The notes under the pieces were generated by a model, which ran no database searches, was not told where the DNA came from, and saw only the letters and a list, made by a program, of their open reading frames with translations. Shown here piece after piece: positions 6,644 to 15,396 of a DNA stretch of 64,000 nt; the stretch's first letter is position 1; every line of letters begins with the position of its first letter. The stretch is from Streptomyces achromogenes (lineage in GTDB: Bacteria > Actinomycetota > Actinomycetes > Streptomycetales > Streptomycetaceae). The stretch covers positions 8,184,001-8,248,000 of the forward strand of contig NZ_JAUSYH010000001.1 in NCBI RefSeq assembly GCF_030816715.1. The letters run 5' to 3'. A program made the position numbers and the translations under genes.

Positions 6644-9466
6644 CTACGCCAGCTGGCGTCGCACCAGCTCGTGCAGCCGGCCGCCGGTGTCCGCGAGGAG
6701 CTGCGCCGGCGGGCCCTGCTGGGCGATCCTGCCGTTCTCCATCACGACCACCCGGTCGGCGTCCATCACCGTCGAGAGCCGGTGCGCGATGACCACGCGC
6801 GTCGCGTTGAGCTTGCGGGTGCTCTCGATGACCGTGCGCTGCGTCTCGTTGTCGAGGGCGCTGGTCGCCTCGTCGAAGAACAGGATGCGCGGCCGCCGGA
6901 TCAGCGCCTGCGCGATCATCAGCCGCTGACGCTGACCGCCCGAGACGGACCCGCTGCCGGAGACGATCGTGTGCAGCCCCATCGGCATACGCCTGATGTC
7001 CTCCGCGAGCCCCGCCAGCTCCGCGGCCGCCATCGCCTCCTCCGGCGTGTAGGCCCCGGTCCCGCAGATCACGTCCAGCAGCGAGCCGGTGAACGGCTGG
7101 GCGTGCTGGAGCACCACCCCGCACTGCCGGCGCACCGCCGCCTGGTCCAGCGCCGCCAGGTCCTGGCCGTCGTACAGCACACTGCCCGAGAGGGGCCTGT
7201 CGAAGCCGATGAGCAGCCGCAGCAGGGTCGACTTGCCGCAGCCGCTCGGGCCGACGACCGCCACGAACTCGCCCGGCCGCACCTCGAAGGAGACGTCGTC
7301 GAGGACGAGGGGACCGTCGTCGGAGTAGCGGAAGGAGAGCCGGCGGGCCTCGAGCGCGCCGGTCAGCGGGCCGGGACGGGTGTTGGCGGTGCGGACCTCG
7401 GGGGTGGCCTCCAGCACCGGCCGGATCTCCTCGAACAGCGGCAGCGCGGCCACCGCCGACACGAACGCGCCGGTCAACGAGGTGACCGAGGTGAGCAGCA
7501 TCGTCATGGAGGTGTTGAAGGTGAGGAAGTCCGCCGCCGACAGCGCCCCCCGGGCGGGGCCCGCCAGCAGCATGAACATCAGCAGCGAGCACAGTGGCAG
7601 GTACACCGAGCCCAGCACCGTGCTCAGGTTCTTGATCCGGCCGAGCCGCTGCTGGAGCTCGCGGCTGCGCGCGAACTGCGCCGCCCAGGCCGCGTACGCG
7701 TAGTTCTCGGCCGCCGCCACCCGCAGTTTCGGCAGCCCGCGCAACGTCTGGAACGCCTGGTTGTTCAGCTTGTTGGAGAGCACGACGAGCCGCCGCTGCC
7801 AGCGCATCTGCCACAGCCCGAGCGCCAGGAACACGGACGCGATCACGACCAGCATGCCGATCGCGGCCAGTGCCATCGGCACGCTGTACCAGAGCAGCAG
7901 CCCCAGGTTCATCGCGCCGATCGTGACGGACTGGGCGACCGACGGGCCGAGCCCCGCCAGCAGCCGGCGGATCGCGCTGACGCCCATCGCGGCACTGGCC
8001 AGCTCGCCCGTGGACCGCTCGGCGAAGAAAGCCGTCGGCAGCCTGAGCAGCCGGTCCCACACCGCCGGCTGGAGCGTCGCCTCGACCCGGCCCTCCAGCC
8101 GCAGGATGGTCAGGTTCTGCAGCAGCGTGAACGCCGCCGCGACCACGCCGGCGACCATCACGGACAGGCACACCTGCGCGATCAGACCCTGCTGGGCCTT
8201 CGGCACGTACTCGCCGAGCACCTTGCCGGTGGCGATCGGCACCAGCGCCCCTATCGCCACCGTCACCAACCCGCTGAGCAGCAGGTTCGTCAGGTCCCCC
8301 GCGGTGCCCCGCATACAGAACCGCAGCAGCCCGAGCGGGCTGAGCCGCCGCTCCGGCAACGGCCGGTAGAACATCACGGCCCGCGGCTCGAACTCCTCCG
8401 CGTTGGCCTTCTCGACCGGCGTCTCCCGGCCGGTCGCCGGATGCACGGCGACGTAGCCGCCGCGCCGCCACAGCAACGCGACCGGCGCCCCGGACAGCGC
8501 CCGGTGCCCGACCAGCGGCCCCACGTCGTCACGCCACCACCGGCCGTCGAGGCGGACGGCCCGGGCCCGCACCCGCGAGGCGAGGGCGACCCGCTCGACC
8601 GGGTCCAGCCGGTCGCCGTCGGAGCCCGTCCGGTCGGGCTCGACGAGAGCGATCCCCGCGGCCCGCGCCACCAGCCGGCAGGCGGCGAAGGTCGCGTCGG
8701 CGTCGGCGGCCGTCGCGCGCTGCCCCGACTTCCCGCCGATCGACGCGAGGAGCGTCCGGTCGGCCTGGGCGCGCACCGCCTCGCCGGCCTTGATCCCGGC
8801 GGCCGTACGGGTCTCGTGGGCGCGTTCCAGCTGCTCGATCCAGCGGTCCAGCGTGGTCAGCAGCCGGTACTGCTGGTCCACCATGGACTGCCACACCGCC
8901 GGGTCCATCAGCAGGTCGGCGGCCGCCTCCTCGCCGTACAGCGAGCCGTACCGCACACTGCCCGGCGGGACCTGCATCCAGAACACGTCGTCGTCCTGGA
9001 CCTCCGCGGACCCCTCGGTCGCCATCGGCGCCTGGAAGAGGACCGACAGACCGCGGCCGACACCGAGGGCGAGCGCGTACTCCAGCGGACTCGAAGTCGG
9101 CGGCACGTAAAGGGGGTTGCCGTACTCGTCGTACGACCAGGTCCGGGTGTCCGCGGGCTGGTACAGCTCGCGCAGGCCGACGCGGTGCACCACGCAGTCG
9201 CGCAACGGACGCGCCACAAGGGTGTGCTGGGGCCCGGCGACCGGTCCCAGCAGCAGGGATCCCGCCTCCAGACGGCCCAAGTGGTGCCAGTGGCCCTGCT
9301 GTTCGGCGTCCACCGCGAACAGGTCCAGCGCACCCGACGCGACCAGCCACAGCACCTGCGGGCCCTCCAGATCGAGGCGGACCGAGCCGGCGCAGTCGAT
9401 CCGCGAGCCCATCCGGCCCAGCGCGGCGAGCACGACGTCGAGCTCGCCCTCGGACACCGCGGTCAT
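6644..9466 (-). CDS. NHLP/NHLM bacteriocin-export ABC transporter, permease/ATPase without peptidase
   Basis: A 940-residue exporter half of the NHLM bacteriocin system. The first 400 residues form the large cytoplasmic N-terminal domain characteristic of this family, which takes the place of a C39 peptidase. Membrane segments begin near LTNLLLSGLVTVAIGAL, followed by a nucleotide-binding domain with Walker A GPSGCGKST, signature SVSGGQRQR, Walker B ILFFDEATSALD and a switch His in VVIAHRLSTV. It starts 1 nt after the stop of the C39-ABC gene, so the two are translationally coupled and probably work as a pair at the membrane. No other role than peptide export is suggested. Confidence 0.88.
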   Translation of the reverse strand: MTAVSEGELDVVLAALGRMGSRIDCAGSVRLDLEGPQVLWLVASGALDLFAVDAEQQGHWHHLGRLEAGSLLLGPVAGPQHTLVARPLRDCVVHRVGLRELYQPADTRTWSYDEYGNPLYVPPTSSPLEYALALGVGRGLSVLFQAPMATEGSAEVQDDDVFWMQVPPGSVRYGSLYGEEAAADLLMDPAVWQSMVDQQYRLLTTLDRWIEQLERAHETRTAAGIKAGEAVRAQADRTLLASIGGKSGQRATAADADATFAACRLVARAAGIALVEPDRTGSDGDRLDPVERVALASRVRARAVRLDGRWWRDDVGPLVGHRALSGAPVALLWRRGGYVAVHPATGRETPVEKANAEEFEPRAVMFYRPLPERRLSPLGLLRFCMRGTAGDLTNLLLSGLVTVAIGALVPIATGKVLGEYVPKAQQGLIAQVCLSVMVAGVVAAAFTLLQNLTILRLEGRVEATLQPAVWDRLLRLPTAFFAERSTGELASAAMGVSAIRRLLAGLGPSVAQSVTIGAMNLGLLLWYSVPMALAAIGMLVVIASVFLALGLWQMRWQRRLVVLSNKLNNQAFQTLRGLPKLRVAAAENYAYAAWAAQFARSRELQQRLGRIKNLSTVLGSVYLPLCSLLMFMLLAGPARGALSAADFLTFNTSMTMLLTSVTSLTGAFVSAVAALPLFEEIRPVLEATPEVRTANTRPGPLTGALEARRLSFRYSDDGPLVLDDVSFEVRPGEFVAVVGPSGCGKSTLLRLLIGFDRPLSGSVLYDGQDLAALDQAAVRRQCGVVLQHAQPFTGSLLDVICGTGAYTPEEAMAAAELAGLAEDIRRMPMGLHTIVSGSGSVSGGQRQRLMIAQALIRRPRILFFDEATSALDNETQRTVIESTRKLNATRVVIAHRLSTVMDADRVVVMENGRIAQQGPPAQLLADTGGRLHELVRRQLA

Positions 9467-9467
9467 C

Positions 9468-11618
9468 TCATCGCTCCCTGACCAGGGCCGCGTACGAGCC
9501 GCCGCGCGCCACCAGTTCCTCGTGCCGTCCGCGCTCCACGACCGTGCCGTGCCGGAGCACGACGATCTCGTCGCTGTCGCGCACCGTGCTCAGCCGGTGG
9601 GCGATCACCACGCACGCACAGCCGCGCCGGCGCAGGTTGTCCATCACCGTCTGCTCGGTCTCCGCGTCCAGCGCGCTGGTCACCTCGTCCAGCACGAGGA
9701 TGCTGGGCCGGCGCACCAGCGCCCGCGCGATCTCGAGCCGCTGCCGCTGCCCGCCGGAGAAGTTGCGCCCGTCCTGCTCCACCCTGCTGCGGATGCCGCC
9801 GGGCCTGCGCAGGACGACGTCCAGGAGCGCCGCGTCGCGCAGCGCGTCCTCGACGGCGTCGTCGGGGATCGACGGGTCCCACAGCGCCACGTTGTCGCGG
9901 ACCGACCCCTCGAACAGGAACACCTCCTGGTCGACGAAGGAGACGGAGGAGGCCAGCGCCCCCCGCGCGATGTCCTCCAGCCGCTGCCCGTCGATCCGGA
10001 TGACGCCCTCCCAGGGCGCGTACAGGCCCGAGATCAGCCGCGACACCGTCGACTTGCCGCTGCCGGAGCCGCCCACCAGCGCCACCTGCTGCCCGGGCCC
10101 GACGGTCAGGTCGAAGCCGGTCAGCAGCGGCTTGTCCAGCGGGCTGTAGCCGAACGAGATGTTCTCCAGCTCGACGTGACCGCGCAGCCGGCGCGTGGAG
10201 TCGGCGCCCTCGCGACGGTCGTAGAGCGGGTCGGCGCGGAAGTTCTCCACGTCCTTCAACCGGGCCACGTCCGCGGCGAAGTCCTGGATGCGGCCCGCCA
10301 CGCCGTTGAGGCGGGTCAGCGGCGCCGTGAAACGGGCGACCAGCGCCTGGAAGGCGACCAGCAGACCCACCGAGACATGGCCCTCGATCGCGCGCATCCC
10401 GCCGATCCACAGGATCAGCGCGCTGTTGAGCGTCGCGAGGGTCGGCGCCACCACGCCCAGCCAGGCGCTCGGCACCCCGAGCCGCTGCTGCTCCTCCAGG
10501 GTGGTCGCGTGCTGCCCGGCCCACTTGCGGAAGTAGCCGTCCTCGCCGCCGGTCGCCTTCATCGTCTCGATCAACTGCAGCCCGGTGTAGGCCGTGTTGG
10601 TGAGCCGCGCGTTGTCCGCGCGCAGCTTCGCCGTGCGGGTCGCCCGCATCCGCACGACGATCCGCATGGCGACGATGTTCAGCAGCGCCACCCCGACGCC
10701 GACGTACGTCAACTGCGGGTCGTAGCTGTAGAGGAGGAAGGCGTACAGGACGACGACCACCGCGTCCACGCCCGCCGACGCCAGGTCGCGGGCCAGGGTC
10801 TCGGCGACGGCGTCGTTCGACTGCAGACGCTGGACCAGGTCGGCCGGGCTGCGCTGGGAGAAGAAGGTCACCGGCAGCCGCAGCAGATGCCGCAGGAAGC
10901 GGGCGCTGGACAGCGTCGAGGAGATGATCCGGCCGTGGTGGAGGTTGGCCTGCTGGAGCCAGGTCAGCGCGACCGTGAGCGCCACGCACGCGCCCATCGA
11001 CGCGAACAGCACGCCCAGCAGCGAGGTCTGACCCCCGATCAGGAACGTGTCGATCCAGGTCCGGCTCAGCGCCGGCACCGCCGCGCCCACCAGAACCAGC
11101 AGCAGGCTCGCCAGCACGGCGGCCGGCAGGGTGCCCGCGGTGCCGCGCAGCCGGGCCGGCATCGCGCCCAGCACACCGGGCCTGCGTCCGCCCCGCTCGA
11201 AGTCCTCACCCGGCTCCAGCACCAGCACGACGCCGGTGAAGCTGCCGTCGAAGTCCTCCATGGGCACGAACCGCCGGCCCTTGGCGGGGTCGTTGACGAA
11301 CACGCCGCGGCGGCCGAAGCGCCGGCCCAGGCCCTCGTGGACGACGTAGTGGTTGAACTCCCAGAAGAGGATCGCCGGCGTGCCGACCCCGGCGAGCGCG
11401 GCCAGGTCCATCTGCATGCCCTTGGCCGTCAGTCCGTAACTGCGGGCCGCCTTCAGCAGGTTGCTCGCGCGTGAACCGTCCCGGGAGACCCCGCACGCGA
11501 TGCGCAGCTCCTCCAGCGGGACGTGCCGGCCGTAGTGGGCGAGGACCATGGCGAGGGAGGCGGCCCCGCACTCCACGGCCTCCATCTGCAGCACCGTGGG
11601 TGTGCGGACGGTCTTCAC
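9468..11618 (-). CDS. NHLP/NHLM bacteriocin-export ABC transporter with C39 peptidase domain
   Basis: A 716-residue peptidase-containing ABC exporter that should cut a Gly-Gly leader and export the core. The N-terminal C39 domain has oxyanion Gln11, catalytic Cys17 (MEAVECGAAS), His90 (WEFNHYVVHEG) and Asp110 (VNDPAKG), so the protease looks intact. About six membrane helices follow from residue 150, then an ATPase domain with GGSGSGKST, NFSGGQRQR and ILVLDEVTSALD. The GTG at 11618 has AGGAG at good spacing and places the catalytic Cys correctly. It sits 68 nt after the HlyD-like gene. The precursor at 12578-12793 carries a matching VSGG site. Confidence 0.92.
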   Translation of the reverse strand: MKTVRTPTVLQMEAVECGAASLAMVLAHYGRHVPLEELRIACGVSRDGSRASNLLKAARSYGLTAKGMQMDLAALAGVGTPAILFWEFNHYVVHEGLGRRFGRRGVFVNDPAKGRRFVPMEDFDGSFTGVVLVLEPGEDFERGGRRPGVLGAMPARLRGTAGTLPAAVLASLLLVLVGAAVPALSRTWIDTFLIGGQTSLLGVLFASMGACVALTVALTWLQQANLHHGRIISSTLSSARFLRHLLRLPVTFFSQRSPADLVQRLQSNDAVAETLARDLASAGVDAVVVVLYAFLLYSYDPQLTYVGVGVALLNIVAMRIVVRMRATRTAKLRADNARLTNTAYTGLQLIETMKATGGEDGYFRKWAGQHATTLEEQQRLGVPSAWLGVVAPTLATLNSALILWIGGMRAIEGHVSVGLLVAFQALVARFTAPLTRLNGVAGRIQDFAADVARLKDVENFRADPLYDRREGADSTRRLRGHVELENISFGYSPLDKPLLTGFDLTVGPGQQVALVGGSGSGKSTVSRLISGLYAPWEGVIRIDGQRLEDIARGALASSVSFVDQEVFLFEGSVRDNVALWDPSIPDDAVEDALRDAALLDVVLRRPGGIRSRVEQDGRNFSGGQRQRLEIARALVRRPSILVLDEVTSALDAETEQTVMDNLRRRGCACVVIAHRLSTVRDSDEIVVLRHGTVVERGRHEELVARGGSYAALVRER

Positions 11619-11686
11619 CCGGCTCCTGGGGACCGGGCGCCGGGGCGGCGCGGCCCGCCGTCGGCCACGTGTCTGTCCGGCGGCGG

Positions 11687-12493
11687 TCACGGGAGCAGCC
11701 AATCGACGGGATGCTGGTCGGCCAGCCGGATCGAGCCCGTGGCCGTGGTCATGGAGGCGAGTCCGTACGGCGGTCCGCCCGCGGACGACCACCGGTATCC
11801 GCTCTTGGTCGCCGAGGACGTCTCGAGGCGGACCAGGACCGCCACGGGGCGGCCCTCCTCGCTGAACTGCTCGCCCAGTTGGCTGTCGCCCAGGAACGCG
11901 GCGATCTGCTGCGCCGACTGGGCCGTGCGGTCCACCGACTTCACCCGGCCGCGCAGCACGCCGTACTGCTGGGACGGCACGGTCTGCACGGTGAGGTCGA
12001 CGGCCGCGTCCTCGGGGATCGAGGCCGCGTTCTCCGCCGGGACGTACACCGTGGCGTACAGCGGATCGCCGGCGCCGGCGATCTTCTCGACGGCGGCCAC
12101 GTTCGCGCCGGTGGAGATGATCTGTCCGATGGAGGCGGCGAGCGCGGTGATCCGGCCCGCGGCGACCGTGCGCACCACGGTGACGCCCTCGGCCGTGCGC
12201 ACCTTCAGCACGGGGGCGTCGGCGGGCAGCCGTTCGCCCTCCTTCGCGAGGACGGCGACGACCTGGCCGGCGACGGGGCTCTGCAGGAGGTAGCTGCCCT
12301 CGCCGTGGGTGAGGACGGCGGGTGCGTCCACCGTGGACGTGACCGACCCGGTCACCGCCCACACGGACGCGGCCGCCAGGACGGCCACCGTCACGGACAG
12401 CACCAGCCGGCCCTGCGGGCGTGCGAAACGCACCGGCAGGTCGAGTTCCTCCGGAGACTGGAGCTTGGCGAGGGCCTGTTGACGGAACTGCAC
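11687..12493 (-). CDS. HlyD-like NHLM bacteriocin-system secretion protein
   Basis: A 268-residue membrane-fusion-type protein. A short cytoplasmic N-terminus (FRQQALAKLQSPEELDLPVRF) leads into one transmembrane helix near LSVTVAVLAAASVWAVTG, followed by an extracytoplasmic barrel-sandwich domain (SPVAGQVVAVLAKEGERLPADAPVLKV, then VAAGRITALAASIGQIISTG). The LQSPEELD motif is the usual start of NHLM secretion proteins. The GTG at 12493 has GGGAAG upstream. The order peptide, adaptor, C39-ABC, ABC is a typical NHLM export operon, with the adaptor expected to link both ABC proteins at the membrane. Confidence 0.85.
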   Translation of the reverse strand: MQFRQQALAKLQSPEELDLPVRFARPQGRLVLSVTVAVLAAASVWAVTGSVTSTVDAPAVLTHGEGSYLLQSPVAGQVVAVLAKEGERLPADAPVLKVRTAEGVTVVRTVAAGRITALAASIGQIISTGANVAAVEKIAGAGDPLYATVYVPAENAASIPEDAAVDLTVQTVPSQQYGVLRGRVKSVDRTAQSAQQIAAFLGDSQLGEQFSEEGRPVAVLVRLETSSATKSGYRWSSAGGPPYGLASMTTATGSIRLADQHPVDWLLP

Positions 12494-12577
12494 AGGACTT
12501 CCCTGGGTGTCTCGGCGCACCGACGAGTCCCGGAGCCGGGTGACGGCTCCGGGACTCAACGGGTCACAAGGGCGCGA

Positions 12578-12793
12578 TCAGAGACCGGCGACCAGGTTGG
12601 TGACCGGGGCGGTGCTCAGGCCGGTGACGCCCTCGACGGTGCCGACGGCCGTGTCGACCAGGGTCGAGACGGGGGCGATGCCGTCCACCAGGCCGGTGAC
12701 GGTGCCGAGGGCGTTCAGGGCCAGACCGCCGGAGACGTTGTCCAGCTCGGCGTCGGAGATCTCGACGGTCTCAACCTGGGGGGTGGAGTTCAT
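12578..12793 (-). CDS. Gly-Gly leader peptide precursor with Cys-free, internally duplicated core
   Basis: A 71-residue precursor at the head of the NHLP export operon. The 23-residue acidic leader ends in ISDAELDNVSGG, a classic double-glycine site for C39 peptidases and a leader type seen in proteins annotated type A2 lantipeptide. The 48-residue core (LALNALGTVTGLVDG...NLVAGL) has no Cys, Lys, Arg, His, Trp, Tyr or Phe and is built of Val, Leu, Thr, Gly and Ala. It contains two related units, GTV-x-G...APVSTLVD and GTV-x-G...APVTNLVA. Without Cys it cannot form lanthionines, and no modification enzyme is adjacent. ATG 12793 has AAGGGAAG upstream. It may be exported unmodified as a hydrophobic bacteriocin or surface peptide; activity is unknown. 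Confidence 0.85.
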   Translation of the reverse strand: MNSTPQVETVEISDAELDNVSGGLALNALGTVTGLVDGIAPVSTLVDTAVGTVEGVTGLSTAPVTNLVAGL

Positions 12794-13774
12794 GGGGGGA
12801 CTTCCCTTCACATGGGTATTCATAAGGGGGAGCGGCCCCCTCTGGGGGACAGACGACGGCCGCGAACGCCGGCGCCGGGCTCCCGTCTCCGGAAGACCGC
12901 GGCGGCCTGCGGTGCGTTGGACTAAAGCAGGTCCACGGCTCGGACATCCAATCAATCACCGCTCTCACCTGGGCACTTGCGTCACAGGAGCGTCAAACCG
13001 TGCAGGTGCGGCCACGCCTTGGGGCCGACTTCTTCACACCTCGGACGGCCTTCGCTCGGATGAGCGTCCTGCATCCTCGCGGCGAATCCGACACTCCGGC
13101 CCCAATGGCCCGGCCGGGGCTTCGCAGATGTGCAGAACCCGCCCCGACGGTGACCCGCTTGGGCGTGCGCTGTGCAGATTTCCTGAAGCGGGGATTCCAT
13201 CGCGCCTTCTCGACGCAGGGTCACCGGAGGGATGCGGAACGTGTGGGCATCCGGTCGTCCGCGAGGCATGGGAATCGGCCACAGTGCGCGGATCCGGCCG
13301 ACGTCGTGCGGCGTCTGACGCGCCGTCGGCCATCGGAGGGAACCCCTCGGCCGGTCTGCCCGGAGGTCTGCGCACCGCTCGCCTGCCCCGGGGTCGCGAC
13401 GCCCGTGGACGCCCGCCGTCGCGGTGCCCGGGCGTCCGGTGCGAGCGTCGTTGACCAGTGAGGAAGCGGAACGGGCGGGTCCTTTCCCTGGGCCGGGGCG
13501 GACGGGCCCGGCGCGAGCGACGAGGCCGCGAAACCCCTGGAAAGGATCTTGTCGGCTTCGGCGGTCGTCATCGCCATATGGGCGATTGCTCCCCGGCCCG
13601 CGGAGCCGGTCGCGGGTCATGGCCGATTCAGCGTTTCGCAAAGGAAGTTGGCAATCGCGATTGAACGCCCCGCGTGCCGCCTGCGTACCCATGGCCAACC
13701 AGGCGCCGCTGTACGGATGTACGGAGCTGCCGACACCGGCAGTCAGACCCCGTCCCCCCAGGAGGTCGAGTTTT
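12794..13774. promoter_or_regulatory. Long non-coding divergent region between the peptide operon and the S1 protease
   Basis: About 980 nt without a convincing gene: the frames open here have poor codon bias or antisense character. The first 200 nt (12900-12990) and 13560-13680 have lower GC and probably carry the divergent promoters, for example AATCAATCACC near 12950 and GCAATCGCGATTG near 13654. I see no clear RNA gene. Confidence 0.4.
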
Positions 13775-15298
13775 TTGAGTCACAAGCGAGTTACGAAGCG
13801 CAAGGCCATCATCGCGGCAGGCGGTGTGGCGGCCCTCGGAGCGGCGGCCATCCTGCTTCCCCAGGCCAACGCCTCCCAGGACGGCGGCGCAGGCGCAGCC
13901 GCCTCGGTGAAGACCCTGAAGGCGGGCGACGCCTCGGACCTCGCGTCCCAGCTCGAGAAGCTGCTCGGTGACGCCTTCGCCGGTTCGTACTATGACGACG
14001 CCGGCAAGCAGCTGGTCGTCAACGTCGTGAACGTCTCCGGCGACAAGAACAACGTCGTGGCGCAGGCCGAGAAGGCGGGCGCCAAGGTCCGCGAGGTGGA
14101 GAACAGCACGGCCGAACTCGAGGCGGCCGCCAAGACGCTGAAGACGAGGGCGACCGTCCCGGGCACCTCCTGGGCCGTCGACCCGAGGACGAACAAGATC
14201 CTCGTCACCGCCGACTCCACCGTCACCGGCAAGAAGTGGGACCGGGTCGACTCGACCGTGCAGTCCCTCGGCTCGGGCATGGCGACCATCAAGAAGTCGG
14301 CCGGCACCCTCAGGCCGCTCGTCTCCGGCGGCGACGCGATATTCGGCGGCGGGGCGCGCTGCTCCCTCGGCTTCAACGTGACGGCGGGCGACGGCTCCCC
14401 GGCGTTCCTGACGGCTGGTCACTGCGGTGTCGCGGCCAAGCAGTGGGCCGACTCCGAGAACGGCCAGCCGATCGCCACCGTGGACCAGGCGACGTTCCCC
14501 GGCGACGGCGACTTCGCGCTTGTGAAGTACGACGACGCGAACACCCAGGCGCCCAGCGAGGTCAACACCGGTCAGCAGAAGGTCGCGATCAGCCAGGCGG
14601 CCGAGGCGACCGTCGGCACGCAGGTCTTCCGGATGGGCAGCACCACCGGCCTCAAGGACGGTCAGGTGCTCGGCCTCGACGCCACGGTGAACTACCCCGA
14701 GGGCACGGTCACCGGCCTCATCCAGACCGACGTCTGCGCCGAGCCCGGCGACAGCGGCGGCTCGCTCTTCACCCAGGACGGTCAGGCGATCGGTCTGACG
14801 TCGGGCGGCAGCGGTGACTGCACGGTCGGCGGCGAGACCTTCTTCCAGCCGGTGACCACCGCGCTGGCGGCGGTCGGCGCGACTCTCGGCGACGGCGGCG
14901 CCGGTGCCGGTGACGCGGTCGGCGGCGGGCAGGCGGGTGCCGGTGCGGTGGACGAGAACGGTGACGGTATCGACGACAACACCGGTGAGGCCGTTCAGGG
15001 CGGCGGCGCGGGTGCGGGTGCCGGTGCGGTGGACGAGAACGGTGACGGCATCGACGACAACACCGGTGAGGCCGTCCAGGGCGGCGGCGCGGGTGCCGGT
15101 GCCGGTGCGGTGGACCAGAACGGTGACGGTATCGACGACAACACGGGCGAGGCCGTTCAGGGCGGCGGCGACGCGGCTGCCGACGGCGGTGCGGACCAGA
15201 ACGGCGGCAAGCAGAACCAGGACGGCGGCAAGCAGAACGGCCGCCAGAACCAGAACGACAACAACCAGGACGGCGCGGGTGTGACCGAGTCGCACTGA
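13775..15298 (+). CDS. Secreted S1 family (alpha-lytic/streptogrisin-like) serine protease with C-terminal acidic repeats
   Basis: A 507-residue secreted chymotrypsin-fold protease. A signal peptide (SHKRVTKRK then AIIAAGGVAALGAAAILLPQANAS) is followed by a propeptide of about 150 residues and a mature domain from near DAIFGGGARCSLGFNV. The triad is complete: His216 (LTAGHCG), Asp246 (GDFALVKY) and Ser327 (EPGDSGGS). After residue 370 comes a Gly/Ala-rich tail with three 27-residue units containing DxNGDGIDDN, which resemble calcium-binding loops, then a Gln/Asn-rich end. The TTG start at 13775 has GGAGG 9 nt upstream, and the signal peptide begins exactly there. It is divergent from the peptide operon. 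Confidence 0.9.
   Translation: MSHKRVTKRKAIIAAGGVAALGAAAILLPQANASQDGGAGAAASVKTLKAGDASDLASQLEKLLGDAFAGSYYDDAGKQLVVNVVNVSGDKNNVVAQAEKAGAKVREVENSTAELEAAAKTLKTRATVPGTSWAVDPRTNKILVTADSTVTGKKWDRVDSTVQSLGSGMATIKKSAGTLRPLVSGGDAIFGGGARCSLGFNVTAGDGSPAFLTAGHCGVAAKQWADSENGQPIATVDQATFPGDGDFALVKYDDANTQAPSEVNTGQQKVAISQAAEATVGTQVFRMGSTTGLKDGQVLGLDATVNYPEGTVTGLIQTDVCAEPGDSGGSLFTQDGQAIGLTSGGSGDCTVGGETFFQPVTTALAAVGATLGDGGAGAGDAVGGGQAGAGAVDENGDGIDDNTGEAVQGGGAGAGAGAVDENGDGIDDNTGEAVQGGGAGAGAGAVDQNGDGIDDNTGEAVQGGGDAAADGGADQNGGKQNQDGGKQNGRQNQNDNNQDGAGVTESH
14945..15174 (+). repeat. 81-bp in-frame tandem repeat encoding DxNGDGIDDN units
   Basis: Units begin at 14945, 15026 and 15107 with an exact 81-nt period; the third is shortened. 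Each encodes A-V-D-(E/Q)-N-G-D-G-I-D-D-N-T-G-E-A-V-Q-G3 plus an Ala/Gly linker. The D-x-N-x-D-G-x-x-D spacing matches EF-hand-like or thrombospondin-type calcium loops. Confidence 0.9.
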
Positions 15299-15313
15299 CC
15301 CAGCGGCATCCGA

Positions 15314-15345
15314 ACGGTCCGGTCCTCCGGCGAGGGCCGGACCGT
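15314..15345. terminator. Hairpin terminator between converging S1 protease and SpoIIE genes
   Basis: ACGGTCCGG (15314-15322) and CCGGACCGT (15337-15345) pair perfectly over 9 bp. It lies 15 nt after the protease stop and about 50 nt beyond the stop of the converging gene, without a T-run, as is common in Streptomyces. Confidence 0.7.
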
Positions 15346-15396
15346 CCGCGCGTCCGCCCCCGGTGGCGCCCCCTCAGCCGTCTCCTCGGCCGCCCC

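Noticed and set aside
12578..12793. Calling the NHLP precursor a lanthipeptide
   Set aside because: The core has no cysteine and there is no LanM or similar enzyme in the operon; only the leader resembles that class.
13424..13774. Possible upstream extension of the S1 protease to an earlier start
   Set aside because: The extension has no signal-peptide character, poor codon bias, and the TTG start with GGAGG places the signal peptide correctly.
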